A stretch of DNA of 64,000 nucleotides from an uncultured Eubacteriales bacterium. GTDB lineage: Bacteria; Bacillota; Clostridia; Oscillospirales; Acutalibacteraceae. Under the pieces are notes generated by a model. That model ran no database searches and was not told the origin of the DNA. It was given only the letters and a program-made list of their open reading frames with translations. Location: positions 41,457 to 105,456 of the forward strand of contig OMYH01000006.1 of the NCBI GenBank assembly GCA_900315255.1, given 5' to 3'. Positions 16,592 through 27,900 of this stretch are shown here, piece by piece. Position 1 is the stretch's first letter, and each line of letters opens with the position of its first letter. Position numbers and translations under genes: made by a program.

Positions 16592-16840
16592 ATGACAAAA
16601 GCTACACTAAAAATAGAAGGAATGATGTGTGGTATGTGCGAGGCGCATATCTGCGATGTAATACGAAAGACAATACCTGATGCGTCGAAGGTAAAGGCGT
16701 CAAAATCGAAGGGTGAGGCGACATTTTTAACGGAGACTGCCGTTGATGAAGAAGAGCTGAAGAAGGCAATAGGGGATACAGGCTACACCTGTCTGAGCGT
16801 ACAAAAAGAACCTTTTGAGAAGAAAAGATGGTTTTTTTAA
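16592..16840 (+). CDS. Heavy-metal-associated (HMA) domain protein, CopZ-like
   Basis: This is an 82-residue single-domain protein. The metal-binding loop GMMCGMCEAHI contains the two cysteines of the GMxCxxC signature for Cu(I), or possibly other soft metals. The beta-alpha-beta-beta-alpha-beta length fits one HMA domain, followed by a short basic tail (EKKRWFF). It likely acts as a cytosolic copper chaperone or buffer. No P-type ATPase or copper regulator lies next to it, so the partner must be elsewhere. It has its own consensus promoter and a GAAAGAAGGG ribosome site. Confidence 0.8.
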   Translation: MTKATLKIEGMMCGMCEAHICDVIRKTIPDASKVKASKSKGEATFLTETAVDEEELKKAIGDTGYTCLSVQKEPFEKKRWFF

Positions 16841-16851
16841 TGCAGCACAAA

Positions 16852-16934
16852 GAGTACGAAAAGCTATAGATTTCTTTTTCTCGCGTTATGGAACGAATTC
16901 AGATCATACGGCTTTTTCGTACTCTCGCTTTTTT
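16852..16934 (+). terminator. Long-armed inverted repeat ending in a T-run
   Basis: GAGTACGAAAAGC (16852-16864) pairs with GCTTTTTCGTACTC (16911-16924) with a one-base bulge across a loop of about 46 bases. A run of six T follows (16929-16934). It probably ends the HMA transcript; the large loop is unusual for a simple terminator. Confidence 0.55.
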
Positions 16935-16981
16935 ACGGCTTCGGTCAGGCAAATATTTTTCAAAAATCTTGAAATTATGTA

Positions 16982-17010
16982 TTGACAATACGATTTTAAT
17001 ATGCTATAAT
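16982..17010 (+). promoter_or_regulatory. Promoter of the tRNA cluster
   Basis: A perfect TTGACA (16982-16987), a 17-base spacer and a perfect TATAAT (17005-17010). Confidence 0.85.
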
Positions 17011-17083
17011 ATCAATCGTTGAGTTAATCAAAAGCAGTGAGCTAATGAAACATTCGTGTTGCATTGTTATGAATATTGAATAT

Positions 17084-17161
17084 GGTGGGTATAGCTTAGT
17101 TGGTTAAAGCGCCAGTTTGTGGCACTGGAGACCGTCGGTTCGAATCCGACTATCCACCCCA
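17084..17161 (+). tRNA. tRNA-His (anticodon GTG)
   Basis: Full cloverleaf with the extra G at position -1 opposite C73, as expected for tRNA-His. The D-stem is GCTT/AAGC, the anticodon stem is CCAGT/ACTGG around TTGTGGC, and the T-loop is TTCGAAT. CCA is encoded (17159-17161). Confidence 0.95.
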
Positions 17162-17164
17162 TTT

Positions 17165-17240
17165 GATCCATTAGCTCAGTTGGCAGAGCACTTGACTTTT
17201 AATCAAGGTGTCCGGAGTTCGAATCTCCGATGGGTCACCA
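17165..17240 (+). tRNA. tRNA-Lys (anticodon TTT)
   Basis: The acceptor GATCCAT pairs with ATGGGTC (one wobble). The anticodon stem CTTGA/TCAAG encloses CTTTTAA, and the T-loop is TTCGAAT. CCA is encoded (17238-17240). It starts three bases after tRNA-His. Confidence 0.95.
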
Positions 17241-17271
17241 TTAGCTGTTCTTAGTAACAGCTAATTTTTTT
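17241..17271 (+). terminator. Terminator-like hairpin between tRNA-Lys and tRNA-Gln
   Basis: TTAGCTGTT (17241-17249) pairs with AACAGCTAA (17256-17264), followed by seven T (17265-17271). It abuts the tRNA-Lys 3' end and ends two bases before tRNA-Gln, so tRNA-Gln would depend on read-through. Confidence 0.85.
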
Positions 17272-17273
17272 AT

Positions 17274-17346
17274 TGGGCTGTCGCCAAGCGGTAAGGCAAC
17301 GGACTTTGACTCCGTCATCTCGTGGGTTCGAATCCCGCCAGCCCAG
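17274..17346 (+). tRNA. tRNA-Gln (anticodon TTG)
   Basis: The acceptor TGGGCTG pairs with CAGCCCA. The anticodon stem ACGGA/TCCGT encloses CTTTGAC, and the T-loop is TTCGAAT. CCA is not encoded, unlike in the other two tRNAs. Confidence 0.93.
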
Positions 17347-17351
17347 CTTAT

Positions 17352-17392
17352 AACCGGTGCCTTAAAGACTTTGTCTGCGGGTACCGGTTTTT
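17352..17392 (+). terminator. Rho-independent terminator after the tRNA cluster
   Basis: AACCGGTGCC (17352-17361) pairs with GGTACCGGTT-type sequence at 17380-17389 (one G-T pair) and ends in TTTTT. Confidence 0.75.
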
Positions 17393-17471
17393 GATATGTG
17401 TTTTATATAAATTCTAAAAAACAAGGATAATTCTTTGAACAGTTTTTTGTACATACTATGGAATTTAGCTA

Positions 17472-17500
17472 TTGAATTTAGCCTTGAATTATTATATAAT
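17472..17500 (+). promoter_or_regulatory. Promoter of the ATP synthase operon
   Basis: TTGAAT (17472-17477), a 17-base spacer and a perfect TATAAT (17495-17500). Confidence 0.75.
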
Positions 17501-17542
17501 TAAACTGTTGGTTTATGATTATACGTTTTATCAACGAAAGGT

Positions 17543-17962
17543 GTGATTGGAGCTTTGTCTAAACTTGACCCTACCGTAAAAAAAGAAACCTTATATATAA
17601 CTGCATGGGTGCTTATCCTTAGCGCTGTAATGCAGGCCGTGTTTCTTGTACTCGGCAAGTGGGGGATAGATGTACTGCTCGGAAATCTTCTGTCGGGTGT
17701 TTGCGCTTGCCTGAACTTCTTGCTTATGGGCATCACCGTTCAGAAGGCTATTGAAAAAGACAGCGATGATGCAAGATCTGCAATGAAGTTTTCTCAAACT
17801 ATGAGACTGTTCATGCAGTTTGCTTTCGGAGCTGTCGGTGTGATTTTTTTCAATCCTATTGCTTCGGTCATTCCTCTTTTTTTCCCTCGTATTGCTGTGA
17901 CGTTTCGTCCTCTGATGGATAAACGCAGCAACAAAACACATTCAGATAAAGGTGGTGAATGA
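17543..17962 (+). CDS. atpI: ATP synthase subunit I-like membrane protein
   Basis: This is a 139-residue protein with four hydrophobic segments (about 15-37, 43-68, 85-104 and 106-122) and a charged C-terminal tail. That size and topology, and the position directly before atpB, fit AtpI, which assists c-ring assembly or ion supply. The start is uncertain: GTG at 17543 is used here, while TTG at 17555 (SKLDPTVKK) is possible, since GGAG lies just upstream of it. The stop overlaps the atpB start as ATGA, so the two are translationally coupled. Sequence conservation in this family is low, hence moderate confidence. Confidence 0.7.
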   Translation: MIGALSKLDPTVKKETLYITAWVLILSAVMQAVFLVLGKWGIDVLLGNLLSGVCACLNFLLMGITVQKAIEKDSDDARSAMKFSQTMRLFMQFAFGAVGVIFFNPIASVIPLFFPRIAVTFRPLMDKRSNKTHSDKGGE

Positions 17963-18858
17963 TTACCGTGAAAGAAAAGTCGCTTTCTTTCCGTATAGTC
18001 GATAGTCTTTTGCTCATCGGATCTATACTTCCGTTCGTTGTCGGCATTATGCTGTATATCCTTTTGGAGCCTGCATCGGAAGGTATAGAAATTGCGGGTG
18101 CAAAGATATATTTTACGCTGCATATGCCTTTGCAGGATCTACCGATCACGGAATCTCAGGTGAATTCCTGGTTAGTGATCGCCGCATTGTTTTTCCTGTG
18201 TCTTTACTTAACGCACGGCCTTTCGGTGAAACATCCGACACGCAGACAACACGCTGCCGAATGGATAGTAGAGACAACCGAAAACCTTGTCCTGGGCAAT
18301 ATGGGAGAGTTCTTCTCCGGGTTTGCACCGTTTGTAGCGGCTATTATGGGACTTTCGGCGTTTTCAAGCTTACTTACGCTTATAGGATTATATCCGCCGA
18401 CATCAGACCTGAACGTTGTTGCGGGTTGGGCGCTTCTTGTGTTTATTTTAATTACATATTATAAAATGAAATGCGGACCCGTCCATTATCTGAAAAGCTT
18501 TGGTGATCCCGTACCGTTCCTTGCCCCGCTAAATATTATCAGCGAATTTGCAACTCCTGTTTCGATGGCATTCCGTCACTACGGAAATGTTCTTTCGGGA
18601 TCGGTTATTTCGGTACTTGTTGCAGTCGGGCTGCAGGGTATAACACATATGCTGCTCGGCAGACTGCCCGGTTTTCTCGGACAGTTCCCGTTTTTACAAA
18701 TAGGTATCCCTGCCATATTGTCTATTTATTTTGACATATTCAGCGGCTGCCTGCAGGCATTTATTTTTGCAATGCTCACAATGCTTTATATTTCTACGGG
18801 ATTCCCGGAAGATGATTATAAGGAAAAACTGAGAAAGAAGAAATTAAGGAGACACTGA
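17959..18858 (+). CDS. atpB: F-type ATP synthase subunit a
   Basis: This 299-residue, multi-pass F0 subunit forms the ion half-channels against the c-ring. The essential arginine is Arg206 in MAFRHYGNVLSG. The last helices (residues 214-290) match the family. The reading frame runs into the left end of the truncated MITE at 18844, which supplies the last residues (LRRH) and the TGA. The natural C-terminus may therefore have been slightly altered. The start ATG overlaps the stop of the preceding gene. Confidence 0.92.
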   Translation: MITVKEKSLSFRIVDSLLLIGSILPFVVGIMLYILLEPASEGIEIAGAKIYFTLHMPLQDLPITESQVNSWLVIAALFFLCLYLTHGLSVKHPTRRQHAAEWIVETTENLVLGNMGEFFSGFAPFVAAIMGLSAFSSLLTLIGLYPPTSDLNVVAGWALLVFILITYYKMKCGPVHYLKSFGDPVPFLAPLNIISEFATPVSMAFRHYGNVLSGSVISVLVAVGLQGITHMLLGRLPGFLGQFPFLQIGIPAILSIYFDIFSGCLQAFIFAMLTMLYISTGFPEDDYKEKLRKKKLRRH

Positions 18859-18935
18859 TTAAATCGAGTGCCGAAGTTGCGCCGTCAGATTTTTAGGCAA
18901 ATTGTGCGAAAAATCCGCAGGAATACTGACGTATT
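18844..18935. mobile_element. MITE-like element, truncated second copy
   Basis: These 92 bases equal the reverse complement of 6219-6310, including one complete 22-bp terminal repeat (18844-18865). Similarity stops abruptly at 18935, and atpE coding sequence follows within four bases. The other half of the element, with its second terminal repeat, is absent, which points to a deletion that started inside the element. Confidence 0.85.
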
Positions 18936-18938
18936 TCA

Positions 18939-19166
18939 GGTATAGGTCCCGGTATCGGTGAAGGCAACGCTGTTGCAAGTGCCTGCGAAGCAATAGGACG
19001 TCAGCCGGAAAGCAAAGGCTCGGTAACAACAACAATGCTCATGGGCTGTGCCGTTGCAGAAACAACAGGCCTTTATGCATTGGTTATCGCTATCCTTCTT
19101 ATATTCCTTGCACCCGGCAGACTTGTAAATATTCTTGTGGATACAATGCTCGCTTTAAAGCAGTGA
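18939..19166 (+). pseudogene. atpE: F-type ATP synthase subunit c, 5' end missing
   Basis: The frame encodes the c-subunit from GIGPGIGEG through the polar loop (GRQPESKG) and the second helix to the stop, 75 codons. About 24 N-terminal residues, the start codon and the ribosome site are missing. An in-frame TGA lies at 18927-18929, and only ATT (18933) could initiate. The second helix has the ion-binding Glu in AVAETTGLY (codon 19059-19061). The first helix has a second Glu (codon 18960-18962) at the position of Gln32 of the Ilyobacter c-subunit, exactly 33 residues earlier. V, E, T and Y around the site match Na+-type rotors. Unless this is an assembly error, the gene is broken. Confidence 0.8.
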
Positions 19167-19182
19167 TCGGGGAGAAATAATT

Positions 19183-19698
19183 ATGCAGTCATCAGAGGTT
19201 ATTTCTATTAATATATGGCAGATAATCATATCCCTTTTAAACCTGCTGATCCTCTTCCTGATTTTCAAAAAGCTTCTTTTTAATCCTGTTAAAAAGGTTT
19301 TCGCCGACAGACAAAAGCTCATTGACGATAAATTTGATGATGCAAAAAAAGCTCAGGAAAGTGCAGATAAGGCCAAAAGCACCTATGAGGCCAAGCTGTC
19401 TGCTGCCGATGACGAAGCTAAGAGTATTATCAGAACCGCCAAAGCAAAGGCTCAGAAAAAGAGCGACAAGATCGTTGGCAGCGCTAAAGAAAAAGCCGAC
19501 GACATATTGCGTCAGGCTAAAACAGATGCCGAGCTTGAAAAGAAAAAGGCTCAGTCTGATATAAGGCATGAGATTGCAGAGGTATCTGCGATGCTTACTG
19601 AGAAGCTGCTTGAAAGAGAAATCAACACTGCCGACCACAGATATTACATAGATTCCTTTATTGATAAGATAGGTGAGAATAATGACGCAGACAGCTAA
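19183..19698 (+). CDS. atpF: F-type ATP synthase subunit b
   Basis: The 171-residue peripheral stalk subunit has one N-terminal membrane helix (about 8-28, rich in Ile/Leu), followed by a long charged coiled-coil rich in Lys, Ala, Asp and Glu (35-150). GGGGAG precedes ATG at good spacing. It follows the atpE remnant by 16 bases and its end overlaps atpH by 17 bases. Confidence 0.9.
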   Translation: MQSSEVISINIWQIIISLLNLLILFLIFKKLLFNPVKKVFADRQKLIDDKFDDAKKAQESADKAKSTYEAKLSAADDEAKSIIRTAKAKAQKKSDKIVGSAKEKADDILRQAKTDAELEKKKAQSDIRHEIAEVSAMLTEKLLEREINTADHRYYIDSFIDKIGENNDADS

Positions 19699-20212
19699 GG
19701 AATATGCCGTTGCTTTGTTTATTCTGGCGGCGGAGGAGAAAAAGGTAAAGCTTGTATCAGATGGATTAAAAACTATCTCTCAGACATTAAGACGGTTTCC
19801 CGAATACCTTGATCTGCTTGCGTCACCGAACATTCCCATAAAAGAGAGAACAGCCGCAATAGATAAGGCCTTCTCAAGCAGTGTGTGTGAATATGCAGTC
19901 AATTTTCTCAAGGTTCTCTGTGAGAAAAACAACATCAGGCTGATTCACAGATGTATTTCGGAATACGAGGATCTGTATCATGCTAACGACGGTATTACCT
20001 CGGCGAATGTAATAACAGCAGTTTCTCTCACAAAGAGCGAGAAGGAGAAACTGAAAGAAAAGCTGGAGAAATATTGTGGAAAAAAGGTCATCATGCACTA
20101 TATTGTAAATGCAGCTGTATTGGGCGGCGTGATAGTTCATGTGGACGGTAAGGTGCTTGACGGAAGTTTGAGACGAAGACTCCGTGATATAAAGGAAGTG
20201 ATTGACAAATGA
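19682..20212 (+). CDS. atpH: F-type ATP synthase subunit delta
   Basis: The 176-residue subunit links F1 to the peripheral stalk. I choose the ATG at 19682 ([13 protein letters not shown]), which has AGGTGAG upstream; the GTG at 19673 lies inside that site. The N-terminal domain contains KEYAVALF and the FLDLL-like EYLDLLASP. The C-terminal signature [23 protein letters not shown] is intact, apart from G to H in the usual GG-x-x-I-x-G-D region. Stop and atpA start overlap as ATGA. Confidence 0.9.
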   Translation: MTQTAKEYAVALFILAAEEKKVKLVSDGLKTISQTLRRFPEYLDLLASPNIPIKERTAAIDKAFSSSVCEYAVNFLKVLCEKNNIRLIHRCISEYEDLYHANDGITSANVITAVSLTKSEKEKLKEKLEKYCGKKVIMHYIVNAAVLGGVIVHVDGKVLDGSLRRRLRDIKEVIDK

Positions 20213-21702
20213 GTCTGAAACCCGAAGAAATCAGCAGTATAATAAAGGATCAGATCAAAAATTATAAATCAAGAATCGAGATGGCAGAAACGGGTACCGT
20301 TATTCTTGTCGGAGACGGAATAGCAAGAGTATACGGTCTGCGTGAGTGTATGTCGAGTGAACTTCTCGAATTTGAGGACGGCACATACGGCGTGGCACAG
20401 AATCTCGAAAACGAAACAGTTTCGGTAGCCATTCTCTCGGATACAAACTCGATCAGAGAGGGTACAACGGTACGCAGAACAGGCAGGGTTCTATCGGTTC
20501 CTGTCGGCGAAGCATTGCTTGGCAGAGTAGTAAATGCCCTTGGTGAACCGATAGACGGCAAAGGACCCGCACATTGTTCGGCGACCCGCCCGATAGAGTC
20601 TGAAGCCCCGGGAATTATCGAGAGAAAAAGTATCTCAAAGCCTTTGCAGACAGGTATCAAAGCGATAGACAGTATGATACCTATAGGCAGAGGTCAGCGT
20701 GAGCTTATTATAGGCGACAGACAGACCGGCAAAACCGAGATCGCAATAGATACTATAATCAATCAAAAAAATTCCGATGTTCTTTGTATATATGTCGCTA
20801 TAGGACAGAAGGCAAGCTCTGTTGTGCAGCTTGCAAATGAATTATCCCGTGCGGGAGCAATGGACTATACAATTATCGTATCGGCTTCTGCCGCAGAAAA
20901 CGCTCCTATTCAGTATATCGCCCCATACACAGGCTGCGCTATGGCTGAATATTTCAGAGAAAAGGGAAAAGACGTACTTATTATATATGACGATCTGAGC
21001 AAGCACGCAGTAGCTTATCGAGCACTCTCTCTGCTTATCAGACGTCCGCCGGGACGTGAAGCATATCCCGGAGATGTATTCTATCTACATTCAAGACTGC
21101 TTGAACGTGCCGCTTGCGTAGCGCCGGAATACGGCGGCGGTTCTATCACCGCACTGCCGATCATCGAAACTCAGGCGGGTGACGTGTCGGCTTACATTCC
21201 TACAAACGTAATATCTATAACCGACGGTCAGATATTCCTTGAAACGGAATTGTTCCATTCAGGTATTATGCCTGCTATCAATCCCGGTATTTCGGTAAGC
21301 CGTGTCGGCGGCTCGGCACAGCTGAAGGGCATGAAAAAGGTTGCAGGTGAGCTGAAGCTTCTGTATTCACAATACAGAGAGCTGCAGGCGTTCGCACAGT
21401 TCGGCTCCGACCTTGACGCTGATACAAAGTCACGTCTTGCACTCGGGGAAAGAATTGTTGAGGTTCTCAAACAGAACCGCAACTCTCCTGTGCATGTAGG
21501 TTGTCAGGTGGCTATCGTATACGCTGTTATCAACGGCTATCTGAACGATGTTCCTGTGGCGGAAGTTCATGAATACGAAGAAAGACTTTACGAAAAACTC
21601 CACAATGAAAACAAAGAGTTTTTGGAAAGAATAGAACAAGGTTACTTCGACGACAGCGATATTGAAAGTCTTAAAGAAACACTTGCGGAAATGAAGAGGT
21701 GA
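20209..21702 (+). CDS. atpA: F-type ATP synthase subunit alpha
   Basis: The 497-residue non-catalytic F1 subunit contains the Walker A motif GDRQTGKT (about residues 168-175) and the ATPase alpha/beta signature region [17 protein letters not shown]. The visited strand motif [11 protein letters not shown] is the Walker B region. Length and domain order match the family (about 500). Four-base overlap with atpH implies coupled translation. Confidence 0.96.
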   Translation: MSLKPEEISSIIKDQIKNYKSRIEMAETGTVILVGDGIARVYGLRECMSSELLEFEDGTYGVAQNLENETVSVAILSDTNSIREGTTVRRTGRVLSVPVGEALLGRVVNALGEPIDGKGPAHCSATRPIESEAPGIIERKSISKPLQTGIKAIDSMIPIGRGQRELIIGDRQTGKTEIAIDTIINQKNSDVLCIYVAIGQKASSVVQLANELSRAGAMDYTIIVSASAAENAPIQYIAPYTGCAMAEYFREKGKDVLIIYDDLSKHAVAYRALSLLIRRPPGREAYPGDVFYLHSRLLERAACVAPEYGGGSITALPIIETQAGDVSAYIPTNVISITDGQIFLETELFHSGIMPAINPGISVSRVGGSAQLKGMKKVAGELKLLYSQYRELQAFAQFGSDLDADTKSRLALGERIVEVLKQNRNSPVHVGCQVAIVYAVINGYLNDVPVAEVHEYEERLYEKLHNENKEFLERIEQGYFDDSDIESLKETLAEMKR

Positions 21703-21706
21703 TTTT

Positions 21707-24184
<2,478 letters not shown>

Positions 24185-24194
24185 TAACATCAGA

Positions 24195-24224
24195 GCCACA
24201 TGAGCACGACTTGTGTGGCATTTT
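24195..24224 (+). terminator. Weak terminator after atpC
   Basis: GCCACA (24195-24200) pairs with TGTGGC (24214-24219), followed by ATTTTG. The short stem and tail suggest incomplete termination and possible read-through into the deformylase gene. Confidence 0.5.
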
Positions 24225-24245
24225 GTATATATAGGAGAAATAATC

Positions 24246-24656
24246 ATGGTTAAACCAATTATAAAAGATATGTTTTTTCTTTCACAAAAATCACAGCCTG
24301 CAGCTAAAAATGATACGCAGGTAATAGAAGATCTTAAAGATACCCTGAAGGCAAACAGTGACCGCTGTATCGGTATGGCGGCTAATATGATAGGTGTAAA
24401 GAAACGTGTTATTATTGTCAATTTCGGTTTTATAAATATTATTATGATAAACCCGACTATAATAAAAAAATCTATGCCGTATGAAACCGAGGAGGGCTGC
24501 CTTTCATTGGAAGGTGTGAGAAAAACGACCCGATACAAACAAATAGAGGTTGAATTTCAGGACATCAGCTTCAAACGACAAAGAAAAACGTTTTCCGACC
24601 TCACAGCACAGATAATCCAGCATGAGATAGATCATATAAACGGTATAGTAATATGA
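24246..24656 (+). CDS. def: Peptide deformylase homologue
   Basis: I start at ATG 24246 (MVKPIIKDMFF), with GGAG 12 bases upstream; the earlier ATG at 24213 lies in the terminator hairpin. The 136-residue protein has motif II EGCLS (metal ligand Cys85) and motif III HEIDH (His126, Glu127, His130), as in Fe/Zn peptide deformylases that remove the formyl group from nascent proteins. Motif I is degenerate: CIGMAANMIG replaces the usual G-x-G-x-AAxQ, so the conserved Gln is missing. It is at the short end of the family. It could be an active minor form or a second, specialised deformylase. Confidence 0.8.
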   Translation: MVKPIIKDMFFLSQKSQPAAKNDTQVIEDLKDTLKANSDRCIGMAANMIGVKKRVIIVNFGFINIIMINPTIIKKSMPYETEEGCLSLEGVRKTTRYKQIEVEFQDISFKRQRKTFSDLTAQIIQHEIDHINGIVI

Positions 24657-24829
24657 CAACAGCAAGTTTTTTGTAATGAAGTAGAAATGCAAGATAAAAA
24701 AGTTGTCATATTTGCCGATGATTAAATCTACAAATTTACATATAAATATATAGATATATTTTTCTTTACTGGTTTGTTGTACTAATCATTGGTGATATTG
24801 TCATAAAGTGAAATGTGGAAAAAATTTTC

Positions 24830-24858
24830 TTTACATTTTCCAAGAAAAGTATTATAAT
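24830..24858 (+). promoter_or_regulatory. Promoter of the pilus operon
   Basis: TTTACA (24830-24835), a 17-base spacer and a perfect TATAAT (24853-24858), giving a 5' untranslated region of about 70 bases before the adhesin ATG. The rest of the AT-rich gap 24657-24829 shows no other recognisable feature. Confidence 0.7.
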
Positions 24859-24937
24859 TATATAAACTACTTTGTATAAACAATAAATTATTTTGAGTTT
24901 ATTAACATTATTGTTTAAAAACGATTGAGGTGATCAG

Positions 24938-27900
24938 ATGAATAATAAACGAGGAAGTCCGAAGGGAAAATGGCGGATTCGATGGCTGCAGCAGGTTATG
25001 GCATGGCTTATTATTTTCTGTATGTCTATGAATCTTTTACCTGTTGATGTTGCAAACATTCTCGCAGAAGCTGTTTCAGCGATCGACTTTAATATAAGCA
25101 CTGACGGTCTAACGGAATACGAGATATTGGATAACAGTATTCAGGGGACTTTGGTTAGGATCGAAGAAACCGTTGAAGAAGGTCAGACAGAAAAAGCCCG
25201 AGGATTGATTGTTCTGCAGGAAGACTACACGCAGAACCTTGTTGTAAGCGATATGCTTTCTGTAGTGATCGATCTTAACGGACACACGCTTCGTCCTCAA
25301 TACGGTACACTTGATGAAAACCATATTACTGTATACGGAGAGCTGAAGATAATTGACTCTAAATGTGACGGTTCTCTGATGTCAGATTCGGTGAACGATA
25401 AGCGTGCCGTTACCGTAGTAAACGGAGGAAAGCTTGTTCTTGAGGGATGTAAGATCGAAAACTACTATTGCAGCGGTAACGGTGCGGCGATCCGTGTTGA
25501 AGAGAACGGATATATGAACTTTATCGACTCTGTTGTCAGCGGATGTAAGAGTGACCTGCAAGGCGGTGCGATTTACGCATATCATGCCGATTCGGTCGAG
25601 ATAACCGGCGGTGAGTTATCTGATAACTCTGCTCAGAACGGCGGTGCTGTTGCATTCTATAAAGCAGACAAAAACGGCGAAGATTCCTTGATCAGCTACG
25701 ATAATTTATCACTGCACAATAATACCGCTTCAAACTATGGCGGCGGCTTGTTTGTAGATAATGAAATTAACCTTGATCTGAATAACTGTAACATATACGA
25801 GAACACAGCCGCTTCAGGAGGAGGTATCTACTTCGGAGGTTCTGCAAATCTGAATCTCAGCAACAGTGTTATTTCAGAAAACACTGCAGAGAATTCGCAT
25901 GGCGGCGGAATTTTCTTTAATGCCTCCGGTATAATGAACGGTTCAAAACTTGTTTCGACCGGGTCGGAATTTGTCGGCAATGTTTCCGAAAAAGGAAGCG
26001 GCGGCGGTATATTCTTTAACTCTGCTGTTACCAAAACACGAAACATAGTTGAACTAAACGATACGCTGATTTCGGAGAATGTCAGTGCAGCCAATGGCGG
26101 CGGTATGTATCTGTACAGCAAGGTCGATTTAACTATCGATGACAAAACCGAAATAACCAAGAACTCTGCCAAAAACCGAGGCGGCGGTTTCTATCTTTAC
26201 GGTTATCAGTCAGGAGATAATATCTCTATAATAAATCTGAACGGCGGTAAAATAACAGAAAACACGCTTACCGCAGATACAAACAATAAGTACGGCGCAG
26301 GTATCTATACCGGTCAAAGCGTCAGGTATAACTTAAACTACGGTGAAATAAGCCGAAATACCAATGCTTATCAGGGCGGCGGTGTATATTCGGAATACTA
26401 TTGTACAATTAACATACACGAAGGAATGTTGATTTCCGATAATGTAAACTATTCTCAGAGTGACACTACATATGGCGCAGGTCTGTGCATTTCTTACAAC
26501 TGCAAATTTTATATGGACGGCGGAGAGATCAGCCGTAACCACGCAGACGGATGCGGCTTATATGGTGCAGGAGTATATGCAAATAACGGCGGCAACACAT
26601 TCATAGTTTCCGGCGGAAAGATTCTGCAAAACACAGGTACATATGGCGGTGCGATTTATATGCGCGGTACCACAGAGATCGGCGGCACGACATATCTCGC
26701 AGATAATATCGTAACCGGTGAAGGAGGCGCAATCTATCAGGAGGGTGGAAAAATAGACATTGTCGATCAGGCGGTTATTGAGAATAACAAAGCCAACGGA
26801 TGCGGAGGAGCTATCAGAACCAACGTAAATGTCGAGCTTCGCAATGAGCCTGTTATACGAAATAATACGTCCGGTAACCATGGCGGTGCTTTGTATGTTT
26901 ATAATTCCGGTGCCAAGCTATTAATGAAAGGCGGACTGATTAGCAATAACTATGCTGCTAATTATGGAGGAGCAATATATATATGCTCTAATTCACCGTC
27001 AAAGCTTACAGGTGGTGAGATCAGCGGAAATGAAGCAAATTACGGCGGCGGTATTTTTATTGCAAAATTTAACGATCGTTGGTACGACAGCGCTGCACAG
27101 GTCTATAAACCTTATCTGGGACCTTCTGTAGAAGTATCGACAAATATGTCGATAAACAACAACACGGCGAAAATTAATGGCGGCGGCGCTTATTTTGCTG
27201 CTATCACCCGACTTGAACTGTATGACGGCGGCAGAATTACAGGGAACCTTGCAAAATCAAACGGCGGCGGTGTATTTGTATCGGATAACTCGTTGTATGA
27301 TTTCGTTTCGGCGAGAGATAATTCTGAACACAACACGGAAGCATTGTATGTCGAAGGCGGTGAGCTTCATGATAACTCGGCAGATCTTATGGGTCGTGAT
27401 ATTTATGTTGTAGAAAAGGCTTCCCCGAATAAAGACAGACCATATTATGTACCGCCGTATCTGGTTGCGCCGAAAGCGTCTGATATGGAGAACAGTTCGG
27501 CAGGTGCATACTGGATAGATGAACCCGGCAAGACAAGTGTTTATACTGCTCTTAATAATAAAGAAAAGGTCGATAACAAAGAAACTCCGAATTATAGTGC
27601 TTATACATTTAATAATGTACTTGAAGAAACAGCACAGATCGGAACTATCGTCTATCCGAGCGTTCAGGATGCGATAGACGCAATCGCAAATAATCAGGCG
27701 GAAGGTACTGACATAATCCTGCTGCATTCCAACAGAGAAACGATAGTAGTACCCGATGGAGTTGAAGCAACTCTCGATCTTAAGGGCAACACGCTCTACG
27801 GTGAATCTGTCAGTGTCATAAAGGTCGAAGCAGGCGGAAAGCTTACTATGAAAGATACAGTAGGCGGAGGCAGGCTTACCGAAGGCAAAGGTACTGTGCA

